DNA from: Pseudomonadota bacterium
GTDB taxonomy: Bacteria > Pseudomonadota > Gammaproteobacteria > Steroidobacterales > Woeseiaceae
Assembly: GCA_022574185.1 (NCBI GenBank)
Contig: JACZSM010000017.1
Coordinates: 1-42,378 of the forward strand
Reading direction: 5' to 3'
Length of the DNA: 42,378 bases
The notes beneath the pieces are model-generated. The model was not told the DNA's origin and did no database searches. It saw nothing but the letters and a program-made list of their open reading frames with translations. A program made the position numbers and the translations under genes. Of the stretch, positions 8,529 through 17,890 are shown piece after piece. Position 1 is the stretch's first letter. The number at the start of each line of letters is the position of its first letter.

Positions 8529-10859
8529 TTACGGGTGCAGTTGGCGGAACGTGCCCGTGGTCGCGCTGCCGAGTGGCACGGGCGCTTCGATGAAGTGGCC
8601 TTGCACGAAATCGACGCCACTATTGCGCAGCCAGTCGAAGTCCTCCTGATGCTCGACTTGCTCCGCAATGACCCTGAACTGCATCGTTCTTGCCAGTTTG
8701 ATCATCGTCGCAACCATTTCCTGGTTGACTTCATCCGATTTCAGATTGCGCGTGTAGGTTCCGTCGATCTTCAGATAATCAATTGGCAAATGTTTGAGGC
8801 TTGCAAATGAACCGAGCCCGCTGCCGAAGTCATCCAGGGAAAACTCGCATCCAATGCCATGCAACACCTCGATGAATCTTTGCGCGTGTTGAATGTTGGA
8901 CAGGATCGCCGATTCAGTCACCTCGAAACAGATTGCTGCCGGAGGCACGCCGGATCGATCGAGCACATCAACGACGAAGTCCAGAAATGACTCATCCCCG
9001 AGCGTTTGTCCAGACAAATTGATGGCACAGCTGCGACCCCTCGTGATCTTGATCTTACTGCTGGCAATAGCCGTCAATGTTGCATTGATTACCCATCGAT
9101 CGATCTGTGGCATCAGTTGATAGCGCTCTGCTGGGCGTAGAAATTCGGCGGAATCGACCGTACGTCCGTGTCCATCTGGCAACCTGATCAGCACTTCGAC
9201 GGCCGGCCCGGATTCGACGCCGCCGGTCATCGCAATAATTGACTGAATCGCAAGTTCGAAACCATCTTCATGTAACGCAGTCTGCAATCGCCGTAGCCAC
9301 TGAATTTCACCTCGCTCTCTCGCCACTGTTTCATCGCGCGCCGAGTACACATGGACCTGACCCTTACCCTGTCGTTTCGCGACGTAACACGCTGAATCAG
9401 CCGCGCTCATTACATCCTGAAGTGTGCCGCTGGCATGGCTGATTTCAACAAGGCCCACTGAAATGCCAATGTTGAAAATCTTGTCTTTCCACACGAATCG
9501 GTAATCAGCAATCGTATTGCAAATATCTGTCGCAAGTTGCCTGGCCTTGTCGATTGGGCAGCCAATCAGCAGTGCGCCGAATTCATCGCCTCCAAGTCGC
9601 CCCACGAAGTCAGAGTCCCGCACCTGGTCCCTGATCAGTCCCGCTACTTCCCGCAGCATATTGTCGCCTGCGAGATGACCACAGCTGTCATTGACCGCCT
9701 TGAAACGATCAAGATCCATGTAGAACAACATGTGCACGGCTTCCTCGGAATGCGCCGAATCCATCGCCTCATCCAGCCGGCGCTCGAATTCGCGGCGATT
9801 GATCAGCCCGGTCAAGGGATCGTGCGTTGCCTGATAGCTCATCTGTCGCGTCAGGCCACGAATCTCGCTGACATCATGGAATACGACAACTGCGCCCGAA
9901 ATGCTGGTACCGACGCCGCGAATAGGCGACGCCGTAATCTCGACGGAATGCTCGTGTTCGCCGTCGGTGCTGATCATGACAGCACGTCTGCCCATATTCA
10001 CCCGCCGTCGTATTGCGAGGCAGCGCTCAACCGGATCCCCCAGCGGTCGCCGATCTGCGTCATCAACTAACGTGAACAGCTCACCAATCTTGTGGCCTGC
10101 TGCATCGTCGCGATTGGTGCCGATGAGGGCTTCAGCCGCGAGATTCAGGTAGTCGATACACCCATCGTTATCGGTCGTAATGATGCCTTCGGCTATAGAC
10201 TCCAACGTGTATTGCGCCTGGCGCTTGCTACGACTCAGCGATACCTCAAGACTCTTGCGATGACTTACATCCCGGGCAATCGTCAGGATCGACGGATGCC
10301 CATGAAACTCGATGCTCGTGCTCTGTGCCTCGACCCACAGCCCCGCCTCATTGCCGTTAATAAGCTGGATCTCAAGGCGCCGGGGGACGTTTTCACCAGC
10401 GAGCCGTTTCGCCATCGTGTTGCGAAACAACGCCCGATAAGCAGGTTTAATAAGGTCAGCGATATCGCGCCCGACCAGTTGCGCAGAATCAAGCCCCATG
10501 AGGCTTGCCGCGGATTCATTTGCCAGTCGAATCTTGTCGTCATGAATGATCACGATTTCCGGCAAGGTTTTCGCGAAGTCCCGAAACAACCGATCGCGTC
10601 CCTGGATTTTTTCCTCCTTCTCGCCAAGCGCGTCAAACAGACGATTTATCGTATTTGCGAGTTGCGCGAAATTCGGGTCGTCGGGAACGGTAAGTCGTCG
10701 ACCAACCGAGGCATCCCGAGAAGCCTCGAGCATTTCCTCGTTGAACAATGCAATGCGTCGTATCGCGTTACGCTTGCCTCTCCAGTGCCGGAGACCGATT
10801 GCGACGGCCAGCAAGAGCAGGACCGACAGTGCAATAATGATAATAGTGAGAGAAGGCAT
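8529..10859 (-). CDS. Membrane PAS-PAS-GGDEF-EAL protein (c-di-GMP synthesis/breakdown)
   Basis: This 776-residue signalling protein has one N-terminal membrane helix (residues 4-23), a linker, two PAS domains (about 85-205 and 210-335), then GGDEF and EAL. GGDEF is intact at 423-427 with an inhibitory RxxD site (R414 to D417), so a cyclase with product feedback is plausible. In the EAL domain the signature reads EVL (555-557). The expected metal and catalytic residues are present: N614, E646, D676, D677, K697, E733 and Q753. Phosphodiesterase activity is therefore plausible. The PAS domains may sense redox, oxygen or a small ligand, but no ligand can be named. It is a single-gene transcript, convergent with hppA. 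Confidence 0.95.
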   Translation of the reverse strand: MPSLTIIIIALSVLLLLAVAIGLRHWRGKRNAIRRIALFNEEMLEASRDASVGRRLTVPDDPNFAQLANTINRLFDALGEKEEKIQGRDRLFRDFAKTLPEIVIIHDDKIRLANESAASLMGLDSAQLVGRDIADLIKPAYRALFRNTMAKRLAGENVPRRLEIQLINGNEAGLWVEAQSTSIEFHGHPSILTIARDVSHRKSLEVSLSRSKRQAQYTLESIAEGIITTDNDGCIDYLNLAAEALIGTNRDDAAGHKIGELFTLVDDADRRPLGDPVERCLAIRRRVNMGRRAVMISTDGEHEHSVEITASPIRGVGTSISGAVVVFHDVSEIRGLTRQMSYQATHDPLTGLINRREFERRLDEAMDSAHSEEAVHMLFYMDLDRFKAVNDSCGHLAGDNMLREVAGLIRDQVRDSDFVGRLGGDEFGALLIGCPIDKARQLATDICNTIADYRFVWKDKIFNIGISVGLVEISHASGTLQDVMSAADSACYVAKRQGKGQVHVYSARDETVARERGEIQWLRRLQTALHEDGFELAIQSIIAMTGGVESGPAVEVLIRLPDGHGRTVDSAEFLRPAERYQLMPQIDRWVINATLTAIASSKIKITRGRSCAINLSGQTLGDESFLDFVVDVLDRSGVPPAAICFEVTESAILSNIQHAQRFIEVLHGIGCEFSLDDFGSGLGSFASLKHLPIDYLKIDGTYTRNLKSDEVNQEMVATMIKLARTMQFRVIAEQVEHQEDFDWLRNSGVDFVQGHFIEAPVPLGSATTGTFRQLHP

Positions 10860-11165
10860 TCAGACCTCAACATCCAGCAACCGCGATATGCCCGCAGGCG
10901 CGACGCGTTGCCAATAAGTCGAATGCGGTACACAGATCATTTGTTATTATTCACCGGCCAATGTGTATCTCCATGTGGAGATTTGAGGGTCATTTTGAGC
11001 TCCCAACCTGAGCATTATGCAGCATATCCCAGCAGCCACAGCAGGCTGCGGCGATTCACCATAATTCGGCAACCGGCGTCGTGTGGCACGTTACCAGACA
11101 GCAGAATTACCGTATCATAGCGACAATTTCTCCCGTTCTTTCAAAAAGTTACAGGAAATCCGACG
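10860..11165. other. 306-nt divergent intergenic region
   Basis: The region lies between the divergent GGDEF-EAL and methyltransferase genes. It holds a perfect inverted repeat ATCTCCA-TG-TGGAGAT (10967-10982), which could be an operator. It also has a 6-bp stem GCAGCC/GGCTGC (11032-11049) without a T-run, and a possible promoter for the rightward gene at 11091-11118. I see no small gene in it. Confidence 0.5.
11091..11118 (+). promoter_or_regulatory. Candidate sigma-70 promoter of the PIMT-like gene
   Basis: TTACCA and TATCAT are separated by 16 nt, 48 nt upstream of the ATG at 11166. The match to the consensus is moderate. Confidence 0.4.
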
Positions 11166-11816
11166 ATGAACCGCGATTTCGCCCGACAACAGATGGTCCA
11201 ACAGCAAATCCGCGCATGGGATGTCCTCGATTTGAATATCCTCGACGTACTCATGCAGGTACCGAGAGAGCAGTTCGTCCCATCTGAATTCGAATCGCTG
11301 GCGTTCGCGGACACTGAGATTCCGATCGGGCACGGCCAGTTAATGATGACACCCACGCTGGAGGGTCGTGTCCTGCAGGCACTAGCGCTGCAGAAATCGG
11401 ACGATGTTCTCGAGATCGGAACTGGCGCCGGATTTTTGACCGCCTGCCTCGCGCGCCTTGCCAACTCGGTCACAAGCATTGACCTGTATGAAGACTTTCT
11501 GCAGTCAGCATCGGCGGCCCTCGAAGACATAGGCGCCACTAACGTCGAATTATTCTCTATGGACGCCATGCGACAACTTCCAGATGGCCAGTTTGACGCC
11601 ATCGCCGTAACAGGCTCGATTCAGAATTTCGACCCACGCTTTATCACGGCGCTAAAGCCGGGTGGCCGGGTGTTCGTAATTGTTGGCACTGCACCGGTAA
11701 TGGATGCACGAGTTGTGTACCGCACCGGCGACAACGACTGGCGCACCGACAGCCTGTTCGAAACTGAGGTGGCGCCGCTCGTGAATAGCACGCTGGCGCC
11801 GCAATTTTCGTTTTAG
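11166..11816 (+). CDS. Protein-L-isoaspartate O-methyltransferase-like protein
   Basis: The protein is 216 residues long and has the SAM-binding motif EIGTGAGF (83-90) and the LKPGGRVFVIVG strand of the PIMT fold. Genuine PIMT enzymes carry GQTISQPY near residue 60, with a catalytic Ser. Here the equivalent stretch is GQLMMTPT, and the post-SAM segment reads VTGSIQNFD. It is therefore a PIMT-family paralogue whose repair activity is doubtful. Genes of this kind often stand just before tolC in gammaproteobacteria and betaproteobacteria, and this one is 317 nt before it. The start has no strong ribosome-binding site (AGGAAA 8 nt upstream). Confidence 0.85.
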   Translation: MNRDFARQQMVQQQIRAWDVLDLNILDVLMQVPREQFVPSEFESLAFADTEIPIGHGQLMMTPTLEGRVLQALALQKSDDVLEIGTGAGFLTACLARLANSVTSIDLYEDFLQSASAALEDIGATNVELFSMDAMRQLPDGQFDAIAVTGSIQNFDPRFITALKPGGRVFVIVGTAPVMDARVVYRTGDNDWRTDSLFETEVAPLVNSTLAPQFSF

Positions 11817-12133
11817 GCAGCGAAACCACTTTGCGTGTTGTTGCATCTAATCAATAATCGCGTGCCGTGACGACAAAAGAGAAACTGCCGGCCCGAGGCC
11901 TGTTGCGCGTGTGCAGAGCGCAAATCAGGCGAACTTTAGCGGCAGTCGGGCGTCCGAGAGCATGGGAAATTGAAATCATCAATATCGACGATGCCTGTAG
12001 TCCCGTGTACTGCTGCGGTACAAAATGCCATGGTTGTGGGCTGGCCTATGCAAATATTGACTGATATAGTGATATAGTTAACTATAACACCTTGGCAATT
12101 ACTGAAAGCCGACCAACCTGCGGAATCCAAAAA
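11817..12133. other. 317-nt region upstream of tolC
   Basis: The first 200 nt hold nothing I can support; the short open frames lack family motifs and usable ribosome-binding sites. The last 80 nt hold the probable tolC promoter and a palindrome, listed separately. Confidence 0.5.
12057..12086 (+). promoter_or_regulatory. Candidate tolC promoter with overlapping operator
   Basis: TTGACT (12057-12062) can serve as a -35 box. A direct repeat of GATATAGT (12063-12078) follows, and then the perfect 14-nt palindrome TATAGTTAACTATA (12073-12086) covers the -10 position. A repressor or activator bound to the palindrome would control the promoter directly. The start codon is 47 nt further on. Confidence 0.5.
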
Positions 12134-13567
12134 ATGAAAAAAGCTATTAATTTTAGAACCTTACTTATCATGCTCTGCGCTCTGGCTGTGCCCGGGGTCG
12201 GACACTCGGCGTCACTGCTCGAGGTATACCAACAGGCCCTGCAGAGTGATCCGAGGATCCACGAGGCCGAAGCACGCAGGCTGGCGGCACTTGAGGCTGA
12301 GCCGCAAGCGCGTGGTGTATTGCTGCCACAGATCAATTTCGGGGGCGATTGGACGAAATTCGATTCATCGGGTACGAGTACCCGGGAAGGCTCCACCGGT
12401 ATCTTCACATCTTCAACAGAATTCCGCAGCGAAACCACGCGCTGGCAGTTCACCTTACGCCAGACCCTGTTTCGCTGGGACCAGATCGTCAATTTGCGCC
12501 GGGCGGACAAGATCGTGGCCAAGGCCGAAGCTGACCGCGAGGCCGCGCAGCAGGATCTTGTCGTGCGCGTTGGGCAAACCTATTTTAACGTATTGGGCGC
12601 CGAGGATCGTCTGACATCGTTACATGCGAACCGGCAAGCGATTGCGCGCCAACTCGAGCAGGCGAAACAGCGATTCGAAGTGGGCTTGATTGCGATTACC
12701 GATGTTCAGGAGTCTCAGGCTGCTTATGACCAGGCCGTTGCAGATGAGATCGGTGCGAAGCGCTCACTAGCCACATCTCGAGAATTTTTGCGCGAAATTA
12801 CGGGCGAGTTCGTTGGCACATTGTCGGCGCCTGGTGACGAGTTCCCGATGCGCGTACCGAATCCGGCGAGTCAGACAGCCTGGGTTGACCTCGCATTGGG
12901 TCAGAACCTCACTCTCATATCCAGCCGACTCGATGAAAAACTCGCTCGAGATGAAATTTCTTTCCGCCGCAACGGGCGCTACCCGACGATCGATCTCGTC
13001 GCGAGCACCGGTGAATCTGACTCGACCGGCGACCTCAGAGTAGCACCGGCCCCCGCATTCACCACTGCTGACAGCGACGGGAAAAGCAACAGCATCAGTA
13101 TTCAATTCAGCATGCCGCTGTTCGCGGGTGGCTATAACACCTCTCGAGTGCGAGAAGCTGTCTACCTGCATCGAGCCGCCCGTGAGCAGTTGCAACGCAT
13201 AACACGCGAGACCGAACGCCAGACACGCGACGCATATTTAGGTGTCTTATCCGAGAAGAGTCGTGTCGAGGCGCTGCAGCAAGCCGTCGCATCGAGCCGC
13301 ACCGCACTCGAGGCCACGCAGGCAGGTTTTGATGTTGGTACACGGACAATCGTCGACGTGTTGAATTCTCAATTCTCATTGTTTCGATCTATCACGCTCT
13401 TCTACCAGTCTCGATACGACTACCTGATGAATGTCCTGCGACTCAAGCAAGCAGCCGGCAATCTGCAAATACAGGATCTCGAAGAAATCGATCAGTGGCT
13501 CAAAGAACGCCCGACACCTGAACAGGCGATTGCGGAGGAAGAAGCAGCAGCGGCAGCAAGCGAGTAG
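12134..13567 (+). CDS. tolC: TolC-family outer membrane efflux protein
   Basis: TolC proteins form trimeric channels that link inner-membrane exporters to the outside. The start at 12134 gives a clear signal peptide (MKKAINFRTLLIMLC through about GHSA, residues 1-24). Earlier in-frame TTG codons would mask it. The mature part has the two tandem OEP repeats: an N-terminal LLEVYQQALQSDPRI stretch, and a second half with GFDVGTRTIVDVLNSQ, the conserved equator and helix motif. The length of 477 residues fits. The C-terminus ends in an acidic, alanine-rich tail. No exporter or adaptor gene is adjacent, so like E. coli TolC it probably serves several pumps. It converges with waaA, 9 nt away. Confidence 0.95.
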   Translation: MKKAINFRTLLIMLCALAVPGVGHSASLLEVYQQALQSDPRIHEAEARRLAALEAEPQARGVLLPQINFGGDWTKFDSSGTSTREGSTGIFTSSTEFRSETTRWQFTLRQTLFRWDQIVNLRRADKIVAKAEADREAAQQDLVVRVGQTYFNVLGAEDRLTSLHANRQAIARQLEQAKQRFEVGLIAITDVQESQAAYDQAVADEIGAKRSLATSREFLREITGEFVGTLSAPGDEFPMRVPNPASQTAWVDLALGQNLTLISSRLDEKLARDEISFRRNGRYPTIDLVASTGESDSTGDLRVAPAPAFTTADSDGKSNSISIQFSMPLFAGGYNTSRVREAVYLHRAAREQLQRITRETERQTRDAYLGVLSEKSRVEALQQAVASSRTALEATQAGFDVGTRTIVDVLNSQFSLFRSITLFYQSRYDYLMNVLRLKQAAGNLQIQDLEEIDQWLKERPTPEQAIAEEEAAAAASE

Positions 13568-13576
13568 GCAATGACT

Positions 13577-14848
13577 TCAGAGTTTTTTCTCGACGATCAG
13601 CGGTTCGAGAAGGCCGAATAGCCGTTCGAGAGCGCCGCGGTTTTGTTGTACGATCGCTCGCCCCTGGTTGCCCAGTTTCGCCGCCATGGCGGGGTCTGCG
13701 AAAAGCTCGGCAACGGCCGCCGCAAGCTCAGCGCCATCGCGCACCATGCGGCATGCACCAAGTTCGACAAACATGTCGGCAATGTCCTGCGCGTTAAAAA
13801 CATGCGGCCCGCTGATAACAGGCAAGCCGAGCGCAGCCGGTTCGAGCAGGTTATGCCCTCCAATAGGCACGAGACTGCCACCAACGAATGCAACATCACT
13901 TGCCGCATAAAATAGCGGCAACTCCCCCATCGTGTCGCCCAGAAAAACATCGGTGGACCGATCGCAAACTCTTCCATCTGTTCGTGAAACGCAATTGAAT
14001 TGCTGTTGGCTGATCAGCTTCCGTACACCTTCGAATCGATCAGGATGCCTGGGGACGAGCAGCAATAACAAATCCGGTTGCTGCTTTTGAAGTTCACCAT
14101 GTGCAGCCAGTACCTGCTGCTCTTCAATGTCGTGCGTACTCGCTGCAATCCAGACAGGGCGGTCACCAAATAATTGCGTGCGCAGCTGCCTGCCGTCCTC
14201 GACAAGGCTGGCCGGCAACTCGATGTCGAACTTGATATTTCCTGTTACCCAGGTGCGCGCCGAACTGGCGCCGAGTGAGCGAAAACGATCGGCGTCCGCT
14301 TCGCTTTGTGCTGCGATGATAATGCCGTGGGAAAGCGTTTCGCGAAACAGCGGTAGGAAACGACGATAGGCACCCACTGATTTGGGTGAAATCCGCGCGC
14401 TAACGAGAACCAGTGGTATGTTTCGAACACCGCATCCGCGGTACAGGTTCGGCCAGATCTCAGTCTCCATGATCAGCGCCAGTCGCGGTTGGACTGATGC
14501 AAAGAAGCGGTCTACGGCCACGGGCATTTCGAACGGGATGTAACAATGTGTGACCGAGTCGCCGAATAATGCCTCCACCCTCGCGGCCCCTGTCGGCGTA
14601 ACGGTTGTAACAAGCACATCATAATCGGGGAAGCGTCTCGCGGCTTGCCTGATGAGCGGTGCCGCGGCTTGGACCTCACCGACCGAGACAGCGTGGATCC
14701 AGATGCAGCGAGACAATTGCGGATAACCGATGCCAAAGCGCTGTCCCACCTTGTCGCGGTAGGAGTGATGGACAATGCCGCGAAACAACCAGTACGCGGC
14801 TACAGGAATCTGTAGCAGATAAGTCAGCAGGCCGTAGAGAATTCGCAC
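13577..14848 (-). CDS. waaA: 3-deoxy-D-manno-octulosonic acid (Kdo) transferase
   Basis: WaaA (KdtA) transfers Kdo from CMP-Kdo to lipid IVA on the inner face of the cytoplasmic membrane, an essential step of lipopolysaccharide core synthesis. The 423-residue protein begins with a membrane-anchoring helix (RILYGLLTYLLQIPVAAYWLF). It then shows WIHAVSVGEVQAA, which carries the family catalytic glutamate, METEIWPNL, and in the C-terminal GT-B domain FVGGSLVPIGGHNLLEPA. These are the hallmarks of glycosyltransferase family 30. It is 29 nt downstream of nrdJb on the same strand, so it could be read from the nrd promoter. tolC lies head-on at its 3' end. Confidence 0.96.
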   Translation of the reverse strand: MRILYGLLTYLLQIPVAAYWLFRGIVHHSYRDKVGQRFGIGYPQLSRCIWIHAVSVGEVQAAAPLIRQAARRFPDYDVLVTTVTPTGAARVEALFGDSVTHCYIPFEMPVAVDRFFASVQPRLALIMETEIWPNLYRGCGVRNIPLVLVSARISPKSVGAYRRFLPLFRETLSHGIIIAAQSEADADRFRSLGASSARTWVTGNIKFDIELPASLVEDGRQLRTQLFGDRPVWIAASTHDIEEQQVLAAHGELQKQQPDLLLLLVPRHPDRFEGVRKLISQQQFNCVSRTDGRVCDRSTDVFLGDTMGELPLFYAASDVAFVGGSLVPIGGHNLLEPAALGLPVISGPHVFNAQDIADMFVELGACRMVRDGAELAAAVAELFADPAMAAKLGNQGRAIVQQNRGALERLFGLLEPLIVEKKL

Positions 14849-14877
14849 GAATTATGCGGGTGTACTCAGACTCCCGA

Positions 14878-15585
14878 TTACCCGCACTTCGAATCGCCGC
14901 ATGACAGGCAGGTCGTGCAACCGTCCATCTGGACCACCGCAGCCGTATTGCACTTGTGGCAAAGCTGCGCACCTTGCGGATAATCGCTTTCCGCAAACGC
15001 GTCCTGCTGTTTCTTTGCCTCCTCATACTCGGCGCGCTTTTTTTCGATGAGCTCTTTCTGACTATCATCAAGCTCAGGTACGGTGAGCAAGCCGATGGAG
15101 ATCAGATGCTTCTCCACGATGTAGCCAAGTTCGGCAATGATCGACGGCATGTATTTACCGCCTGGTTTCCAATAGCCACCGCGCGGATCAAAGACCGCCT
15201 TGAGTTCGTCCACGAGAAACACGACATCGCCGCCCTTGCGAAATACCGCAGAGATGATTCGTGTCAGCGCAACGATCCACTGATAGTGATCGAGGTTTTT
15301 CGAATTAATGAATATCTCAAATGGCCGGCGTTTTTCGTGTTCCGTGCCCTGGTTCAGCACAATGTCATTGATGGTGATGTACATCGCGTGATCTGAAATC
15401 GGCGTCTTGACTTTATACGTCGAGCCAATAAGCACCTCGGGGCGCTCGAGCTTTTCGTGCATGCGAATGATTTCGGCGCCACTGCTGCCGCCACCTTCAC
15501 GCTTGTAGTCCGGCTTTGCCGCCTTACTGTCGGCTTCCGGTCGCCTGACTGCGTAGCCGACTATTTTTTTGTCTATCTTGATCAT
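14878..15585 (-). CDS. nrdJb: Class II ribonucleotide reductase, small split subunit NrdJb
   Basis: This 235-residue protein is the C-terminal piece of a B12-dependent reductase that is a single chain in many bacteria and split in Pseudomonas. It ends in a cysteine-rich tail, with CHKC followed by CTTCLSCGDSKCG, which should carry the redox-active cysteines that re-reduce the active site and a possible zinc knuckle. I chose the ATG at 15585 because it lies 7 nt after the nrdJa stop and begins with MIKIDKKIVGYAVRRP. The frame stays open further upstream only as overlap with nrdJa. Tight spacing implies one transcript and a fixed subunit ratio. Confidence 0.93.
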   Translation of the reverse strand: MIKIDKKIVGYAVRRPEADSKAAKPDYKREGGGSSGAEIIRMHEKLERPEVLIGSTYKVKTPISDHAMYITINDIVLNQGTEHEKRRPFEIFINSKNLDHYQWIVALTRIISAVFRKGGDVVFLVDELKAVFDPRGGYWKPGGKYMPSIIAELGYIVEKHLISIGLLTVPELDDSQKELIEKKRAEYEEAKKQQDAFAESDYPQGAQLCHKCNTAAVVQMDGCTTCLSCGDSKCG

Positions 15586-15592
15586 CGTCTGT

Positions 15593-17764
15593 TCAGAGTT
15601 TTCCGTAGTAGCCTTCTTTGAGGGCATCAAACAAATTAGCGGCTGTGTGAACCTCGCCGTCGTATTCAATCTCCTCGTCCCCCCTGAGCTCGACCGTCGT
15701 GTCATCGGCGAGCGTAAACGAATAGATCGTATTCTTCAGGTCCTTCTCTTTGACCAACACGCCCTGGAATGCCTCCGGGTTGAAACGAAACGTTGTACAT
15801 CCCTTGAGGCCCTTTTCGTAGGCGTACCGGTAAACGTTCTTGAAATCTTCGTAGCGAAAGTCTGTAGGTACATTAGCCGTCTTCGAGATCGATGAATCGA
15901 TCCACTTCTGGGCGGCAGCCTGAATATCGACATGCTCTGTCGGTGAAATATCTTCCGCCGTGATGAAGTAGTCGGGCAAGGCGTTGCCATTCTTTTTCGC
16001 GGATTCGCCAGGAAAAGCGTGCTTGTTCACAAATTCGCGGTAAGCCAGCAGCTCGAAAGAGAATACGTCGATCTTTTCCTTGGTCTTCTTGCCCGGACGA
16101 ATGACATTGCGGAAATAGTGGTGCGCGAAACTCGGTTCGATGCCATTGCTCGCGTTATTGGCCAGCGACAGTGAGATCGTGCCTGTTGGTGCGATAGAGC
16201 TGTGGTGCGTGAAGCGTGCGCCTACCTCGGCCAGCGCTGCGACTAACTCTGGCTGTTCGCTCGCTATCCTTTGCATATATCGGCTGTAGCGTGCGTGCAA
16301 GATACGGCCTGGTACCTTGTCGCCCACCTCGTAGCAATCAGCGACCATCTCCGGGCGCTTGCGCAGCATCTCCTCGGTGACTTCAAATTGTTCGCTCATA
16401 ATCGGGGCCGGGCCTTTTTCCTTGGCGAGCTCCAGGCTTTCTTCCCAGCCGGCGAGCGCCAACTGCCGTGCGACCTCTTCGGTGAACTCCACGGCATCCT
16501 GTTCGCCGTACTTCATGCACTGCATCGTGATCGCAGAACCGAGGCCGAGGAATCCCATGCCATGGCGGCGTTTCCTCTGAATTTCGTGGCGCTGCTGCGG
16601 CAGCGGCAGACCATTGATTTCTACAACGTTATCGAGCATGCGCGTAAAAATCTTGACGACTTTCCTGAATTCCTCCCAGTCAAATCGCGCTTTATCCGTG
16701 AACGGATCGAACACGAAGCATGTCAGGTTGACCGAGCCAAGCAGGCACGAACCATAAGGTGGCAATGGTTGTTCCCCACAGGGATTGGTCGCGCGGATAT
16801 TCTCATCGAACCAGTTGTTGTTCATCTCGTTGACCTTGTCGATCAACACGAACCCAGGTTCGGCGAAATCGTAGGTCGACGCCATGATCAAATCCCACAT
16901 CCGTCGCGCCGGCAGCGTCTTGTAGATCTTGCACGCGACGAGACCTTGAGCATCAGACGCGTAATTGGCCGCTTCGGGCCACTCACGCCAGACGAACTGC
17001 GTCGGATCCTGGAGGTCGAGATCTTCCTGCTCAACTTCTATTTGCGTCACTGGAAAAGCGAGCTTCCAATCGTCCTCGTTGATCACAGCCTGCATAAACT
17101 CATCGGTGATCAAGAGCGATAGATTGAATTGCCGCAATCTCCCGTCTTCACGTTTCGCTCTGATGAACTCGAGAATATCGGGATGCCCGACATCGAACGT
17201 TCCCATCTGTGCGCCACGACGCCCACCTGCGGACGACACCGTAAAACACATCTTGTCGTAAATATCCATAAACGACAGCGGCCCTGAAGTGTAAGCGCCC
17301 GCACCCGTCACGTAGGCGCCTTTCGGCCGCAACGTCGAGAATTCGTAACCGATACCACACCCGGCTTTGAGCGTCAGGCCAGCCTCGTGCACCTTGTTGA
17401 GGATATTGTCCATCGAATCGCCGACCGTACCCGAGACCGTGCAGTTGATCGTCGATGTGGCGGGCTTATATGCCTGCGCCCCGGCATTCGAAATGATACG
17501 ACCCGCCGGCACCGCTCCATTGCGCAATGCCCACAGGAACTCTGTGTAGTATTCGTCGCGCTTAGACTCGACCTCGACGTTCGCCAGAGCCCGGGCGACG
17601 CGTTTGTATGTGTCGTCTATCGACCCGTCAATCTTGCTACCATCTTTGGCCGTCAGTCGATATTTCGCATCCCAGATATCGATCGATGCTGCTTGATACT
17701 CGACGTCGCTGACCGTGTGCGCAGGCATATGCGCAGCAGACTTCATTGGTCTATGTTCTCCCAT
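15593..17764 (-). CDS. nrdJa: Adenosylcobalamin-dependent (class II) ribonucleotide reductase, large subunit NrdJa
   Basis: The enzyme makes deoxyribonucleotides with a radical formed from adenosylcobalamin, so it works with or without oxygen. Visible catalytic residues are N327, C329 and E331 in NPCGEQ, and the redox cysteines C108 (INCTVSG) and C656 (KGCTTFRFN). Numbering is from the ATG at 17764, which has GAGG about 5 nt upstream and gives 723 residues. The ATG at 17746 is an alternative. The frame is open as far as 17947, but that part overlaps the promoter. A strong promoter and an NrdR-like operator lie just upstream. nrdJb follows. Confidence 0.95.
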   Translation of the reverse strand: MGEHRPMKSAAHMPAHTVSDVEYQAASIDIWDAKYRLTAKDGSKIDGSIDDTYKRVARALANVEVESKRDEYYTEFLWALRNGAVPAGRIISNAGAQAYKPATSTINCTVSGTVGDSMDNILNKVHEAGLTLKAGCGIGYEFSTLRPKGAYVTGAGAYTSGPLSFMDIYDKMCFTVSSAGGRRGAQMGTFDVGHPDILEFIRAKREDGRLRQFNLSLLITDEFMQAVINEDDWKLAFPVTQIEVEQEDLDLQDPTQFVWREWPEAANYASDAQGLVACKIYKTLPARRMWDLIMASTYDFAEPGFVLIDKVNEMNNNWFDENIRATNPCGEQPLPPYGSCLLGSVNLTCFVFDPFTDKARFDWEEFRKVVKIFTRMLDNVVEINGLPLPQQRHEIQRKRRHGMGFLGLGSAITMQCMKYGEQDAVEFTEEVARQLALAGWEESLELAKEKGPAPIMSEQFEVTEEMLRKRPEMVADCYEVGDKVPGRILHARYSRYMQRIASEQPELVAALAEVGARFTHHSSIAPTGTISLSLANNASNGIEPSFAHHYFRNVIRPGKKTKEKIDVFSFELLAYREFVNKHAFPGESAKKNGNALPDYFITAEDISPTEHVDIQAAAQKWIDSSISKTANVPTDFRYEDFKNVYRYAYEKGLKGCTTFRFNPEAFQGVLVKEKDLKNTIYSFTLADDTTVELRGDEEIEYDGEVHTAANLFDALKEGYYGKL

Positions 17765-17890
17765 TTCTCCCTCAGGAGACCCCTCAGTATTGGTTTGACT
17801 CACATTTTTCAGAGGAAAAGATCCCCGCTCACCGTGTATGAATTTCGACGCGGTGAGTGCCAGTATCGGCCCTTTTCCTGCATTAGTTGG

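Noticed and set aside
9537-10070. 177-codon plus-strand frame
   Set aside because: Antisense to the GGDEF domain; no motif or ribosome-binding site.
10092-11120. Long open frame on the plus strand (342 codons)
   Set aside because: Most of it is antisense to the GGDEF-EAL gene. It has no family motif or ribosome-binding site and continues into non-coding spacer.
12092-12133. Longer tolC start at TTG
   Set aside because: It would place 14 extra residues before a clear signal peptide.
16271-17122. 283-codon plus-strand frame
   Set aside because: Fully antisense to nrdJa, whose motifs are unambiguous. The translated product has no recognisable domain.
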